A DNA stretch of 18,989 bases from DASSWB01 sp035705495 (lineage in GTDB: Bacteria; Bacteroidota; Bacteroidia; Flavobacteriales; Flavobacteriaceae). The notes beneath the pieces were generated by a model. It ran no database searches and had not been told where the DNA came from. It was given only the letters and a program-made list of their open reading frames with translations. This document shows positions 8,042-15,308 of this stretch, piece by piece (the stretch's first letter is position 1; each line of letters starts with the position of its first letter). The stretch is taken from the NCBI GenBank assembly GCA_035705495.1, contig DASSWB010000035.1, forward strand, positions 1-18,989. Reading direction: 5' to 3'. The translations under genes and the position numbers were made by a program.

Positions 8042-9325
8042 ATGAAAAACGAACTCAAAAGACACTTGAAAACCCCCGGCGCTGTGCTTATGGGACTTGG
8101 TTCCATTATCGGAACGGGTATCTTTGTGAGTATTGCCATCGCTACACAAGTAGCAGGCAACGGTGTCGTTATCGCCATTGTCATTGCTGCCGTACTTGCA
8201 GCCTTAAATGGATTAAGTAGTGCGCAACTTGCGGCCGCCCATCCCGTTAGCGGAGGTACTTATGAATACGGAAACCGGTTCCTCAACTCCTATTTTGGTT
8301 TTACAGCAGGTTGGATGTTCCTTATAGCCAAATCAGCTTCAGCGGCAACGGCTGTGTTAGGCTGTATCGGCTATCTTTTCTATGCTTTTGACGTGGATTC
8401 CAGAAAAGGTTTGATTTTGGTATTTGGGCTGTTGTTGCTGCTCCTTGTAACCTATTTGGTATCGGGAGGGATCAGCCGTAGCAATCTGGCAAATAAGATT
8501 ATTGTATCTGTCACGCTGGTCGGGCTTGGCGTTCTTGTTGTTGTCGGTTTTTTTGTAAATGGCATTCCTTTTCAGCCTATTGAAGAAGCAATAACAAACA
8601 CGTCTGGATCAGCAATTTTATATGCCGCGGCCCTGATGTTTGTTGCCTATACAGGCTACGGTCGCATTGCCACTTTGGGAGAAGAGGTGGATGAACCCCG
8701 GAAAACAATACCACGAGCCATAATCATAGCAATGATATTGATTGTTGTCCTATATCTTGCAGTATCCCTGACAGCCCTTCAAATTATTGGAGCCGGGGCT
8801 TTTGGCCAAACTGTGGAAGGAGAAGTAGCTCCCTTGATGGCGGTGGCACAAGCACTGTCCGTGCCGGTTATCGGGCCGGTCATTACTGTTGCCGCAATAA
8901 CGGCTATGTTGGGAGTTTTGCTTAATTTGATACTGGGCCTGTCGCGCGTAATGTTGAGTATGGCCCGCCGAAAAGACCTGCCCGAAAAACTGTCCAAGGT
9001 AAATTCGCGGACACAAAGCCCAAGAAATGCTGTGTGGGCAACAGGTCTGATTATCGGATTGCTTGTGCTGAGCGGAGACGTGGTCTTTACCTGGTCGTTT
9101 AGCGCATTTACCGTGTTGATCTATTATGCCATTACCAATTTATCGGCTCTTTTAATGCCCGCAGATTTAAGGCTTTACCCCCGTTGGATTCCTGTTTTAG
9201 GATTAGCAGGGTGTTTGTTCCTTGCTTTTTGGATTGAACCGCATATTTGGCTATGTGGGATTGCGTTGATTATTATCGGATTGATTTGGCATTGGATTGC
9301 ATTGAAGGTTAAAACAAAAACCTAA
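8042..9325 (+). CDS. APC-superfamily amino acid permease
   Basis: The 427-residue integral membrane protein has 11-12 hydrophobic segments. The first contains GSIIGTGIF (residues 20-28 from the ATG at 8042), the unwound substrate-binding loop of APC amino acid transporters. The loop GEEVDEPRKTIPRAI after helix 6 and the RVMLSMARRKDLP loop after helix 8 are also family hallmarks. It is expected to import (or exchange) an amino acid across the inner membrane; which one is not readable. ATG 8042 was chosen over the upstream TTG at 8036. The gene begins 7 bases after the DoxX-like stop. Its codon use looks less AT-biased than that of the neighbouring defence genes, suggesting a different origin. 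Confidence 0.88.
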   Translation: MKNELKRHLKTPGAVLMGLGSIIGTGIFVSIAIATQVAGNGVVIAIVIAAVLAALNGLSSAQLAAAHPVSGGTYEYGNRFLNSYFGFTAGWMFLIAKSASAATAVLGCIGYLFYAFDVDSRKGLILVFGLLLLLLVTYLVSGGISRSNLANKIIVSVTLVGLGVLVVVGFFVNGIPFQPIEEAITNTSGSAILYAAALMFVAYTGYGRIATLGEEVDEPRKTIPRAIIIAMILIVVLYLAVSLTALQIIGAGAFGQTVEGEVAPLMAVAQALSVPVIGPVITVAAITAMLGVLLNLILGLSRVMLSMARRKDLPEKLSKVNSRTQSPRNAVWATGLIIGLLVLSGDVVFTWSFSAFTVLIYYAITNLSALLMPADLRLYPRWIPVLGLAGCLFLAFWIEPHIWLCGIALIIIGLIWHWIALKVKTKT

Positions 9326-9391
9326 ATACTTTTTCTTTTTATTGGTAAACGTTTCGTTGTGGAAAAAAATATTTCGAAAAAGCCAACGCTT

Positions 9392-9459
9392 AAAGCCATA
9401 CACATTGCCAAGACGCTCCACCAACCGCACAATCCAAACTTGGCAAAGAGTATGGCTTT
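9392..9459. repeat. Two-step perfect inverted repeat after the permease
   Basis: AAAGCCATAC (9392-9401) pairs perfectly with GTATGGCTTT (9450-9459). After a 3-base internal loop on each side, TTGCCAAG (9405-9412) pairs perfectly with CTTGGCAA (9439-9446). The loop is 26 bases. It is not followed by a T-tract, so a terminator is unlikely. GCCAACGC and CCAACGAC motifs border it, as at the hairpin upstream of the AraC gene. Confidence 0.6.
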
Positions 9460-9490
9460 CCCAACGACAGACTGAAAAGAAAGTACGACA

Positions 9491-9620
9491 CACAACAGCG
9501 GCTATGCGCAATAACGGTTAAATACTAAATCGAAAGTTTTTGCATATATTTATCGTCCGTGCTAAGTTGAAAAATTCGGTTTCAAAACCCGCTACTGCGC
9601 ATAGCCGCGGAACGTATAGG
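9491..9620 (+). repeat. attC-like imperfect palindrome before the nuclease-HerA unit (site 2)
   Basis: The arms GCGGCTATGCGCAATAACGG (9498-9517) and CCGCTACTGCGCATAGCCGC (9589-9608) pair at 18 of 20 positions. They are bordered by CAACA on the left and GAACGTATAGG on the right. The next gene starts 24 bases after the right end. Layout and position match site 1 and site 3. The right core reads GTA rather than GTT, so it may be degenerate. Confidence 0.6.
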
Positions 9621-9643
9621 CAACTTAAACAAACACAGACGAC

Positions 9644-10873
9644 ATGACAACACGGGCAGCAGATGCAACAATTAAGGGTTACTATTATCAATTTGATACT
9701 TCGATATTGAAATTGCTAGAATTGAAAGCAGATACCGATTCAATAACGGTTGAGGGAATTGAAGATATAGACATAAAAACGGCAACTGAAAACACTGCAA
9801 TTCAATGCAAGTATTTATCAAAACCACGATTCACTAACTCAGCGGTTAGAGAGCCTATTACATTAATGCTTGATCATTTCGTGAATCTCTCTACTCCAAA
9901 TGACTACAATTATGTTTTATATGCACATTTTGAAAATGAAAACCCGGGAAATGAGCCATCAATTGACATTGGAAAACTCAAGGACATTTTAACATACACA
10001 GAGAAAAAAGTTCCAAAGTGCTATCACATCGACAATGATATAATAGATGCGCAACTCTCAGGTTTCCTCAATCAATTCAAATTAGTTTTTGGAAAGGAAT
10101 TCAATACACAGCAAAGCGAAGTTGTTGAAAAGCTAAAAAATAAATTTAATTGCTCCGACTATGAAGCTGATACATTGTATTACAACAATGCTTTAAGAAT
10201 AGTAATAGACAAAGCTATTAAGCGAAACACTTCTCAAAGAGTCCTTGCTAAATCAGAATTTATTTCAGGAATAGATTGTAGTAAAAAATTATTCAATGAA
10301 TGGTTTATTAGGTTACATTCAAAAAAAGAATATCTGAATCTAATAGCTAAGGAATTAAAAACTACAAGAGCTTTACAGCCTAATAGACACAAAACCATTG
10401 TCATTGGAAAGGATATTTTAACAACTGACAATTCTGAGTTACCAATTCAAATTTTAATTGAAAATTTGGTTTTGAAATATTACAAACTGAATTCGGCGTT
10501 GCGCGATGCAAAGCCGATTTCTATCGCACTAGATTGTGATCCAGATACCTTGATTGGTATAAAACAAGAACTAATTAATAGCGATATATCTTTCAATGAT
10601 GGATATGAAGATATAAGTTTTTCAAGTCATCATTTCAATAAAGAACCGATAATAAACACAAACCAAAGCGGAACGAAAATATTGAAATCATCTTATTCAA
10701 TTAGGCTGATTTCAAGAGAGTGTTTGCTAAACAATATTTCAACTATTCAAAAGCCTAGTGTTTTACTCAACTTCTCTAGAGAAGATTTTCCAAGTACATT
10801 TACAAGAGGACAATATCTTGACTTGAAATATTGTGAAAACCTAAAAGACATTAATAAACTAATAGCCTCGTAA
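9644..10873 (+). CDS. DUF4297-like nuclease partner of HerA
   Basis: In the 409-residue protein, the first ~60 residues fit the N-terminal PD-(D/E)XK fold of DUF4297/Cap4-type nucleases: GYYYQFDTSILKLLE (12-26), VEGIEDIDI (36-44) and IQCKY (53-57), giving candidate catalytic residues E37/D41/D43 and Q54-x-K56. The remaining ~340 residues are unrecognised and probably mediate assembly with the ATPase. Its stop is 3 bases before the HerA gene, so the two are co-translated. DUF4297-HerA pairs are an established anti-phage module in which nuclease and ATPase form one large complex that degrades DNA on infection. The family call rests on motif pattern plus partner. Confidence 0.75.
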   Translation: MTTRAADATIKGYYYQFDTSILKLLELKADTDSITVEGIEDIDIKTATENTAIQCKYLSKPRFTNSAVREPITLMLDHFVNLSTPNDYNYVLYAHFENENPGNEPSIDIGKLKDILTYTEKKVPKCYHIDNDIIDAQLSGFLNQFKLVFGKEFNTQQSEVVEKLKNKFNCSDYEADTLYYNNALRIVIDKAIKRNTSQRVLAKSEFISGIDCSKKLFNEWFIRLHSKKEYLNLIAKELKTTRALQPNRHKTIVIGKDILTTDNSELPIQILIENLVLKYYKLNSALRDAKPISIALDCDPDTLIGIKQELINSDISFNDGYEDISFSSHHFNKEPIINTNQSGTKILKSSYSIRLISRECLLNNISTIQKPSVLLNFSREDFPSTFTRGQYLDLKYCENLKDINKLIAS

Positions 10874-10876
10874 ATT

Positions 10877-12646
10877 ATGACAACAGAAACTACAGATGTT
10901 TTTAGAATTCTAACGGTAGCTCCCGACCTGATTCAGATAGAGGTTTTAGATGCAGACCAATTCAAACAAGATGCCAACGATTTTACAATTGGCAGTTACC
11001 TGAGAATTTCGGATGATTCCAACACTTCAATAATAGCCTTAGTTGAGAGTTTTAAAATAAAGGAGACAACTACCCCTGGCACAGTAGAATCCACCATACC
11101 ATCTTTCATTTTAGACGCACAACCAATTGGCTTTTTGGACGAAGAAGGAAATTTCAAAAGAGGCGGTCAACAAATTGCCATTCCACCAAGTAATGTTTCA
11201 ATTGCGGATGATCAAATTCTTAAAGGCATTTACGAATCTGTAGAGGATGAAAAGAAATTTTGTTTCTCAAATCTGGCTCAAAAGCCGAGTGTTCAAATTG
11301 CAGTAGACGGAGACAAATTCTTTAGTAAGCACATAGCTGTTGTGGGATCAACCGGTTCCGGTAAGTCTGGAACCGTTGCAAGAATTCTTCAAGAAGGAAT
11401 TCACCCGACTAGAAATCAAAATGACAGGGGGGTATTAAACAATACTCACATTTTGCTCTTTGACTTACACGGTGAATACAAAACCGCGTTCCCAAAATCT
11501 AAAAAGCTTGATGTAAGCAATTTGGTACTTCCTTATTGGCTAATGAATTCAGAAGAACTAGAAGAGATGTTCATTGAAAGCAATGAAAACAACTCTCACA
11601 ATCAAATTTCTCAATTTCGTTATGCTGTTATTCAAAACAAAAAGAAACACAATCCTTCTGTTACAAACCCTTCTTATGACTCGCCATTATACTTTAGTTT
11701 GAAAGAAGTTTTAAACTTCATCACTAACTTAAACAATGAAGTAGTTGGTAAAGCAAATGATGAAAACGGAAAACCAAAGTTTTCTGATGGGACATTGGTT
11801 GATGATAGATGCGATTACTACTTTGAGGAAGTAAAGACTTTTGTTGTTACTTCACAAGCAGCGGCAACTAAGGCGTCAAATGGCCCATTCAATGGTGAGT
11901 TCGATAGATTTGTGTTGCGTCTAGGGTCAAAGATCAATGATGATAGGTTAGCGTTTCTACTTAAACCAAAAAAATCAGAAACGGAAGAGTATCAAACAGA
12001 AGACTTCCCAACAATCTTAAAACAGTATCTTGGATACAATGAGGGTGGAAATGACAATATTACCATCATTGATTTAAGTGGAATTCCATTTGAAATATTA
12101 AGTATTGTTGTTTCATTAATAAGCCGTTTGGTATTTGATTTCTGTTTCTATTACAAAACTGTAAAATCTGGAACAGACGAAGCACCATTCCTTTTGGTAT
12201 TGGAGGAAGCGCATAATTATATTCCCAAAAGTGAGGGAGCAAAATACCACTCTGTAAAAAAATCTATAGAAAGAATTGCAAAGGAGGGAAGAAAATATGG
12301 CTTGTCACTGATGATAGTGAGTCAACGGCCATCCGAAATTTCCGAAACAATATTTTCTCAATGCAACAATTTTGTTGCTATGCGATTAACAAATCCAAGT
12401 GATCAGCAATACGTGAAGCGTCTTTTGCCAGATAGTGTAAGTGCAATTACTGATACACTTCCTGTTCTAGAAAGACAAGAAGCATTAATAATTGGTGACA
12501 GTATTCCTATTCCGACAATCGTGAGAATAAAAGATTTGACAGAGAAACCTGATTCAAAAGATATTCTTTTTAGAACAGAATGGAAAAAGGATTGGGTCAC
12601 CATTACGTTTGACGATATAATTAAAAAATTGAAAAAGGAACAGTAA
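10877..12646 (+). CDS. herA: HerA-like ATPase / DNA translocase of a defence pair
   Basis: The 589-residue protein has an N-terminal HAS-barrel-like region (about 1-110), then a FtsK/HerA ATPase core. Walker A GSTGSGKS is at 157-164, Walker B with acidic residues in PFLLVLEEAHNYIP at 437-450 (E443, E444), and the SQRPSE motif of HerA at 482-487. These enzymes form hexamers that translocate along DNA. In defence systems they partner with a nuclease (DUF4297, NurA-like) or SIR2. A long insertion (about 230-370) separates the Walker motifs. It is the last gene of the unit and is followed 11 bases later by an attC-like palindrome. No damaged motif was seen. Confidence 0.9.
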   Translation: MTTETTDVFRILTVAPDLIQIEVLDADQFKQDANDFTIGSYLRISDDSNTSIIALVESFKIKETTTPGTVESTIPSFILDAQPIGFLDEEGNFKRGGQQIAIPPSNVSIADDQILKGIYESVEDEKKFCFSNLAQKPSVQIAVDGDKFFSKHIAVVGSTGSGKSGTVARILQEGIHPTRNQNDRGVLNNTHILLFDLHGEYKTAFPKSKKLDVSNLVLPYWLMNSEELEEMFIESNENNSHNQISQFRYAVIQNKKKHNPSVTNPSYDSPLYFSLKEVLNFITNLNNEVVGKANDENGKPKFSDGTLVDDRCDYYFEEVKTFVVTSQAAATKASNGPFNGEFDRFVLRLGSKINDDRLAFLLKPKKSETEEYQTEDFPTILKQYLGYNEGGNDNITIIDLSGIPFEILSIVVSLISRLVFDFCFYYKTVKSGTDEAPFLLVLEEAHNYIPKSEGAKYHSVKKSIERIAKEGRKYGLSLMIVSQRPSEISETIFSQCNNFVAMRLTNPSDQQYVKRLLPDSVSAITDTLPVLERQEALIIGDSIPIPTIVRIKDLTEKPDSKDILFRTEWKKDWVTITFDDIIKKLKKEQ

Positions 12647-12657
12647 AGAAAAGGCAG

Positions 12658-12785
12658 CCTATAACAGCACCTAAGAAAACATGTGGCAGATGGTGGTTAC
12701 CGCAAGCTTGGTTTTTTATTTGTCGTAAACTGACTGCCAAAGCTTCGAAAAGCTCCACGTTTCTTAGCTGCGAACCGTTAGCTGG
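12658..12785 (+). repeat. attC-like imperfect palindrome after the HerA gene (site 3)
   Basis: The left side CAGCACCTAAGAAAACATGTGG (about 12664-12685) pairs with CCACGTTTCTTAGCTG (12755-12770), with unpaired bases on the left strand like attC extrahelical bases. An inner CGCAAGCTTGG / CCAAAGCTTCG stem adds to it. It is bordered by TATAACA on the left and CCGTTAGCTGG on the right; of the three sites its GTTAGC core comes closest to the integron consensus. The remnant gene starts 17 bases after it. Confidence 0.6.
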
Positions 12786-12802
12786 TATTGTAAAAAACGA
12801 GA

Positions 12803-13242
12803 ATGGATAACGAAAAGATATTTAAAACAAAGACAGGTTTTTGTCAAATTCTTCCAGATAAGATTATTTTGACACGGGAGGGGAATAATTGGAAATGTTG
12901 CTAAAGTAACCGTTGGAAATAATATTTCGAGAATTATAATCATTTACGGAATAATTTCAATTGGACTTTTTTATTTCGCACTTGACGGATATAAAAACGG
13001 ACAGATAACTCAATCAATTTTATTTGGACTTTTCGGAATCTATTTAGTTTATGGCATATCGACCAGTATTAATAATTCTGCAATACCGATAATTGAAAGA
13101 CAAAAAAATTAAAAATGTAAATTTCAAAAAAGCGATTTTAGGAGTAACACGTTCACGGTCTGAAATATATTTTGAAGATGAAAATGAAAAAAATAAGAAA
13201 AGATTAATTATGCTACCGGTTCCCATGGAAAATTTGGAATGA
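12803..13242 (+). pseudogene. Frameshifted small two-helix membrane protein
   Basis: From ATG 12803 the frame reads MDNEKIFKTKTGFCQILPDK and stops after 33 codons. Removing one G from the run at 12880-12883 restores TREGIIGNVAKVTVGN and two hydrophobic helices. A second break is the A7 run at 13102-13108; dropping one A restores ERQKIKNVNFKKAILGVTRS. The frame ends at 13242. I recognise this as a small (about 155-residue) Bacteroidota membrane-protein family of unknown function, sometimes misnamed after a purine-synthesis enzyme. Both lesions are in homopolymers, so sequencing error cannot be excluded. The end also looks replaced after LIMLP (about 13216), which supports real decay. Confidence 0.7.
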
Positions 13243-13333
13243 ATATGGAAATGTAGATTTTCCTGAAAAATTTTGTCATAAAACGGGAAAACCTTCAAAT
13301 GGAAAAACTTCGATGAGAAAACCAACTCTATAA
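13226..13333 (+). pseudogene. Unrecognised gene fragment fused to the decayed gene
   Basis: In another frame the DNA from about 13226 reads WKIWNEYGNVDFPEKFCHKTG and continues to a stop at 13331-13333. It has no start of its own and overlaps the end of the frameshifted gene. It looks like the C-terminal remnant of a different protein joined by recombination, but the family is not recognised. Confidence 0.35.
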
Positions 13334-13379
13334 AGCCTTATGGAATAAAAGTAAATTTCTTACCCGCTACAATCATGCC

Positions 13380-13535
13380 GCCGCGCACCAACCGCCGCGG
13401 TTGTTTTCTTTATTAAACATAAAGTCGCTGATTTACAGTAATTTGAAGCTGATTGTATTAAGAATTAACCGCAAGGGCAACCGCGGAACAACCGCGAATA
13501 TAACCGCCGCGCAAACCATAAATGCAACCGTAGCA
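13380..13535 (+). repeat. Long direct repeat, copy B (156 bp)
   Basis: This is the partner of 2515-2670, in the same orientation. It contains the same CAACCG-CCG-CGGTTG palindrome at 13389-13403 and the same AACCGC cluster. A partial third unit (GCCGCACACCAACCGCTACG and following bases, 13551-13581) follows 15 bases later, so this end is a repeat nest. The copies lie about 10.9 kb apart. Confidence 0.85.
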
Positions 13536-13617
13536 ATAACATTTGTAAGCGCCGCACACCAACCGCTACGATTGTTTTATGGAAACTCAACTATTTATCG
13601 GTTTTTAGATCGTCAAC

Positions 13618-13646
13618 TTTGCTTATTTTTATTGCTCCTAACTTTC
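13618..13646 (+). promoter_or_regulatory. Candidate Bacteroidota-type promoter
   Basis: TTTG at 13618-13621 and TAACTTTC at 13639-13646 are spaced 17 bases apart. They resemble the -33 TTTG and -7 TAnnTTTG elements of Bacteroidota sigma factors, with one mismatch in the second box. Transcription from here would start just before ATG 13674, which supports that start over the longer frame that runs back into repeat B. Confidence 0.35.
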
Positions 13647-13673
13647 CCTTGCAAAAAAATAAATAATATAAAT

Positions 13674-14555
13674 ATGAATTATCTCGAATTGAACAAACAT
13701 TTTACCGATGGCATAAAACAATTTAGGACAAATCATGACATAATTTCTTCCTTAGAAAATCAAACCAAACTTTATAACGGGCATAGATCATTATTTTATG
13801 AGTGCTATAAAAATGAACTTTTTGAGCTCCACATAGAGAATTATATTTTGAAGTTGGATAAAGAAATGGAAAAACATCTAGGGTTTACCCATAATATAAA
13901 GTACAAAAAAAAATATTTAGTGAAGCAACTGAAAAATATTAGAAACCACTATTTAAAAAATTGGTTTTCACATTGTTTTTCGGTTGAAAATTTTCACAAT
14001 GAAATGTTCGATATAAAAACGACCGATCGGATTTTTGAAAGTTTATTTTCAAGGAACAAGAAAAATTTTGAAAGCAATTTTAGAAGGGAAAAACTAAAAA
14101 AATTTTCCGATATAGCTACGGGCGAATATATTCCATTGGCGGATTGTTTAAACATATTGATGCAGAATAAATTCTACAAAGCAAAATTGAGAGAGTTAGA
14201 GGAATTTTCCGTAAGTGAAAAATCCAGTACCGCTATTCCCTCAAACGAATATCCATTTCTTTTTAAAACCAAATGGACCTATTTGCTTTTCACTGAGACA
14301 ATCAAGGAATATCAAAAAACAAACTATCTCATCACCAAAACATTATTATCGAAGTATTATGAATTATTTTGTGATGAAGAATATTTTCTAAAAAAAACAA
14401 TCCCGCAGGATTATTTCCGGTTTCTAAAATCAAAATATAACATGGATATGTTGAGAATTGAATCCTTTACGTCTAGTAATAGAGGAGAAAACGAAAAACT
14501 AAATAATCTAACAAAAATAATTAAACAAATTCATTCAATTGAAAGTCTTTTATAA
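13674..14555 (+). CDS. Hypothetical protein, 293 residues, no recognised family
   Basis: The start is taken at ATG 13674 (MNYLELNKHFTDGIKQF). The frame is open further upstream, but only through the repeat and without an ATG. The protein is lysine- and aromatic-rich and predicted mostly alpha-helical, with possible coiled-coil stretches at about 55-100. There is no signal peptide, membrane segment or catalytic motif I can name. Its place just upstream of an HTH/RepA-like/primase module suggests an accessory or regulatory role for the mobile element; a distant resemblance to RteC-type regulators crossed my mind but is not supported by a clear motif. There is no terminator directly after it. 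Confidence 0.6.
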   Translation: MNYLELNKHFTDGIKQFRTNHDIISSLENQTKLYNGHRSLFYECYKNELFELHIENYILKLDKEMEKHLGFTHNIKYKKKYLVKQLKNIRNHYLKNWFSHCFSVENFHNEMFDIKTTDRIFESLFSRNKKNFESNFRREKLKKFSDIATGEYIPLADCLNILMQNKFYKAKLRELEEFSVSEKSSTAIPSNEYPFLFKTKWTYLLFTETIKEYQKTNYLITKTLLSKYYELFCDEEYFLKKTIPQDYFRFLKSKYNMDMLRIESFTSSNRGENEKLNNLTKIIKQIHSIESLL

Positions 14556-14590
14556 CGGGGGCTCCCTGTGATTTTGTTGTATTTGTGTTG

Positions 14591-14652
14591 AACTTGACAC
14601 GTAAAACAAGTTAAGCAAACCAAATCTTTGCATAGTTAAATTAAAACAAGTT
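14591..14652 (+). promoter_or_regulatory. Candidate operator/promoter region of the HTH gene
   Basis: AACTTG (14591-14596) and CAAGTT (14607-14612) form a perfect inverted repeat, and a third ACAAGTT sits at 14646-14652 just before ATG 14658. Between them AATCTTTG (14623-14630) resembles a -7 box. This arrangement would suit autoregulation by the HTH product. It is a weak call based only on repeated short words. Confidence 0.3.
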
Positions 14653-14657
14653 TAATT

Positions 14658-14954
14658 ATGAAAAAGAATATAACACAACTTCACAACGTTGACCCGGAAG
14701 AATACAAAAGGGAAATCCTTTCCGGCGTTCAAAAACAATTGGAACGTTTTTCCAAAAACTTCACCCCAAAAGAACCCAATCAATGGATCACCCGAAAGGA
14801 AGTCTCTGAACTGTTGGGCGTTTCTTTGGTAACCATACACGATTGGAGCAAAAAAGGAATTTTGCACCCGTACAAAATGGGAAATCGCGTGCGATTTAAA
14901 CTTTCAGAGATCGAGCGTTCCCTTTTACAATCAAACGAAAAAACCCAAGAGTAA
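14658..14954 (+). CDS. Excisionase-type helix-turn-helix protein
   Basis: The 98-residue protein has a winged HTH_17/MerR-like DNA-binding domain at about 43-90: WITRKEVSELLGVSLVTIHDW (43-63), then KKGILHPYKMGNRVRFKLSEIE, where the YKMGNRVRF wing is the family hallmark. The N-terminal 40 residues are helical and charged. Such proteins are common at the head of replication or excision modules in Bacteroidota integrative elements, where they control excision or plasmid-like gene expression. It has its own terminator overlapping the stop codon, so it is transcribed separately from the ATPase. Confidence in the fold is high; the exact role is inferred from position. Confidence 0.85.
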   Translation: MKKNITQLHNVDPEEYKREILSGVQKQLERFSKNFTPKEPNQWITRKEVSELLGVSLVTIHDWSKKGILHPYKMGNRVRFKLSEIERSLLQSNEKTQE

Positions 14955-14982
14955 CTTTGCCGTTACACTTGGGTTTTATTTT
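14941..14982 (+). terminator. Rho-independent terminator of the HTH gene
   Basis: AAACCCAAG (14941-14949) pairs with CTTGGGTTT (14968-14976). After one A/A mismatch, GTAAC (14951-14955) pairs with GTTAC (14962-14966), leaving a 6-base loop. TATTTTTC follows. The stop codon of the HTH gene lies inside the stem. Confidence 0.85.
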
Positions 14983-15027
14983 TCAATCATAGGTATTTGG
15001 TCAGAAATACCTTAAAAATATATTGTT

Positions 15028-15297
15028 ATGAACACAAAAATAAACAAAAAAGCCTTGCTGCCAATGGCGGCGGTTACAAAAACGCTTGAAAATCCAATCG
15101 TCACGGTTGGAAACCTCATTAAACCACAATCACTTCATATTAAATCGCTAGAAAACAGTTATTTATATTCGTTTACTTTTTATAAAACGATAAAAAAACT
15201 ACGACACCAACCGCAAAAGCAACCGCAAAAGAAACTGCCACGGTTGGATGTTTTTTCAATCGGAAATTCCGATGTGTTCCAAAGTCTAACCAATTAA
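15028..15297 (+). CDS. Small hypothetical protein built on palindromic repeats
   Basis: The 89-residue frame has ATG 15028 and ends 11 bases before the ATPase start, so it is probably its leader gene. No family is recognised. Its DNA is rich in the interspersed motif: GGCGGCGGTTAC near 15066, CAATCG-TCA-CGGTTG at 15095-15109, CAACCGC at 15208 and 15220, and CCACGGTTGG near 15238. These produce the Ala/Thr/Val-rich start and the QPQKQPQKK stretch. It could be a real small protein, or an untranslated repeat-bearing leader that happens to be open. Confidence 0.45.
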   Translation: MNTKINKKALLPMAAVTKTLENPIVTVGNLIKPQSLHIKSLENSYLYSFTFYKTIKKLRHQPQKQPQKKLPRLDVFSIGNSDVFQSLTN

Positions 15298-15308
15298 TGT
15301 TTTAGGCG

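Noticed and set aside
13401..13673. Upstream extension of the 293-residue protein into repeat B
   Set aside because: It starts at TTG inside the repeat, lacks an ATG and shows no conservation beyond the repeat itself. ATG 13674 with a promoter-like pair upstream is more likely.
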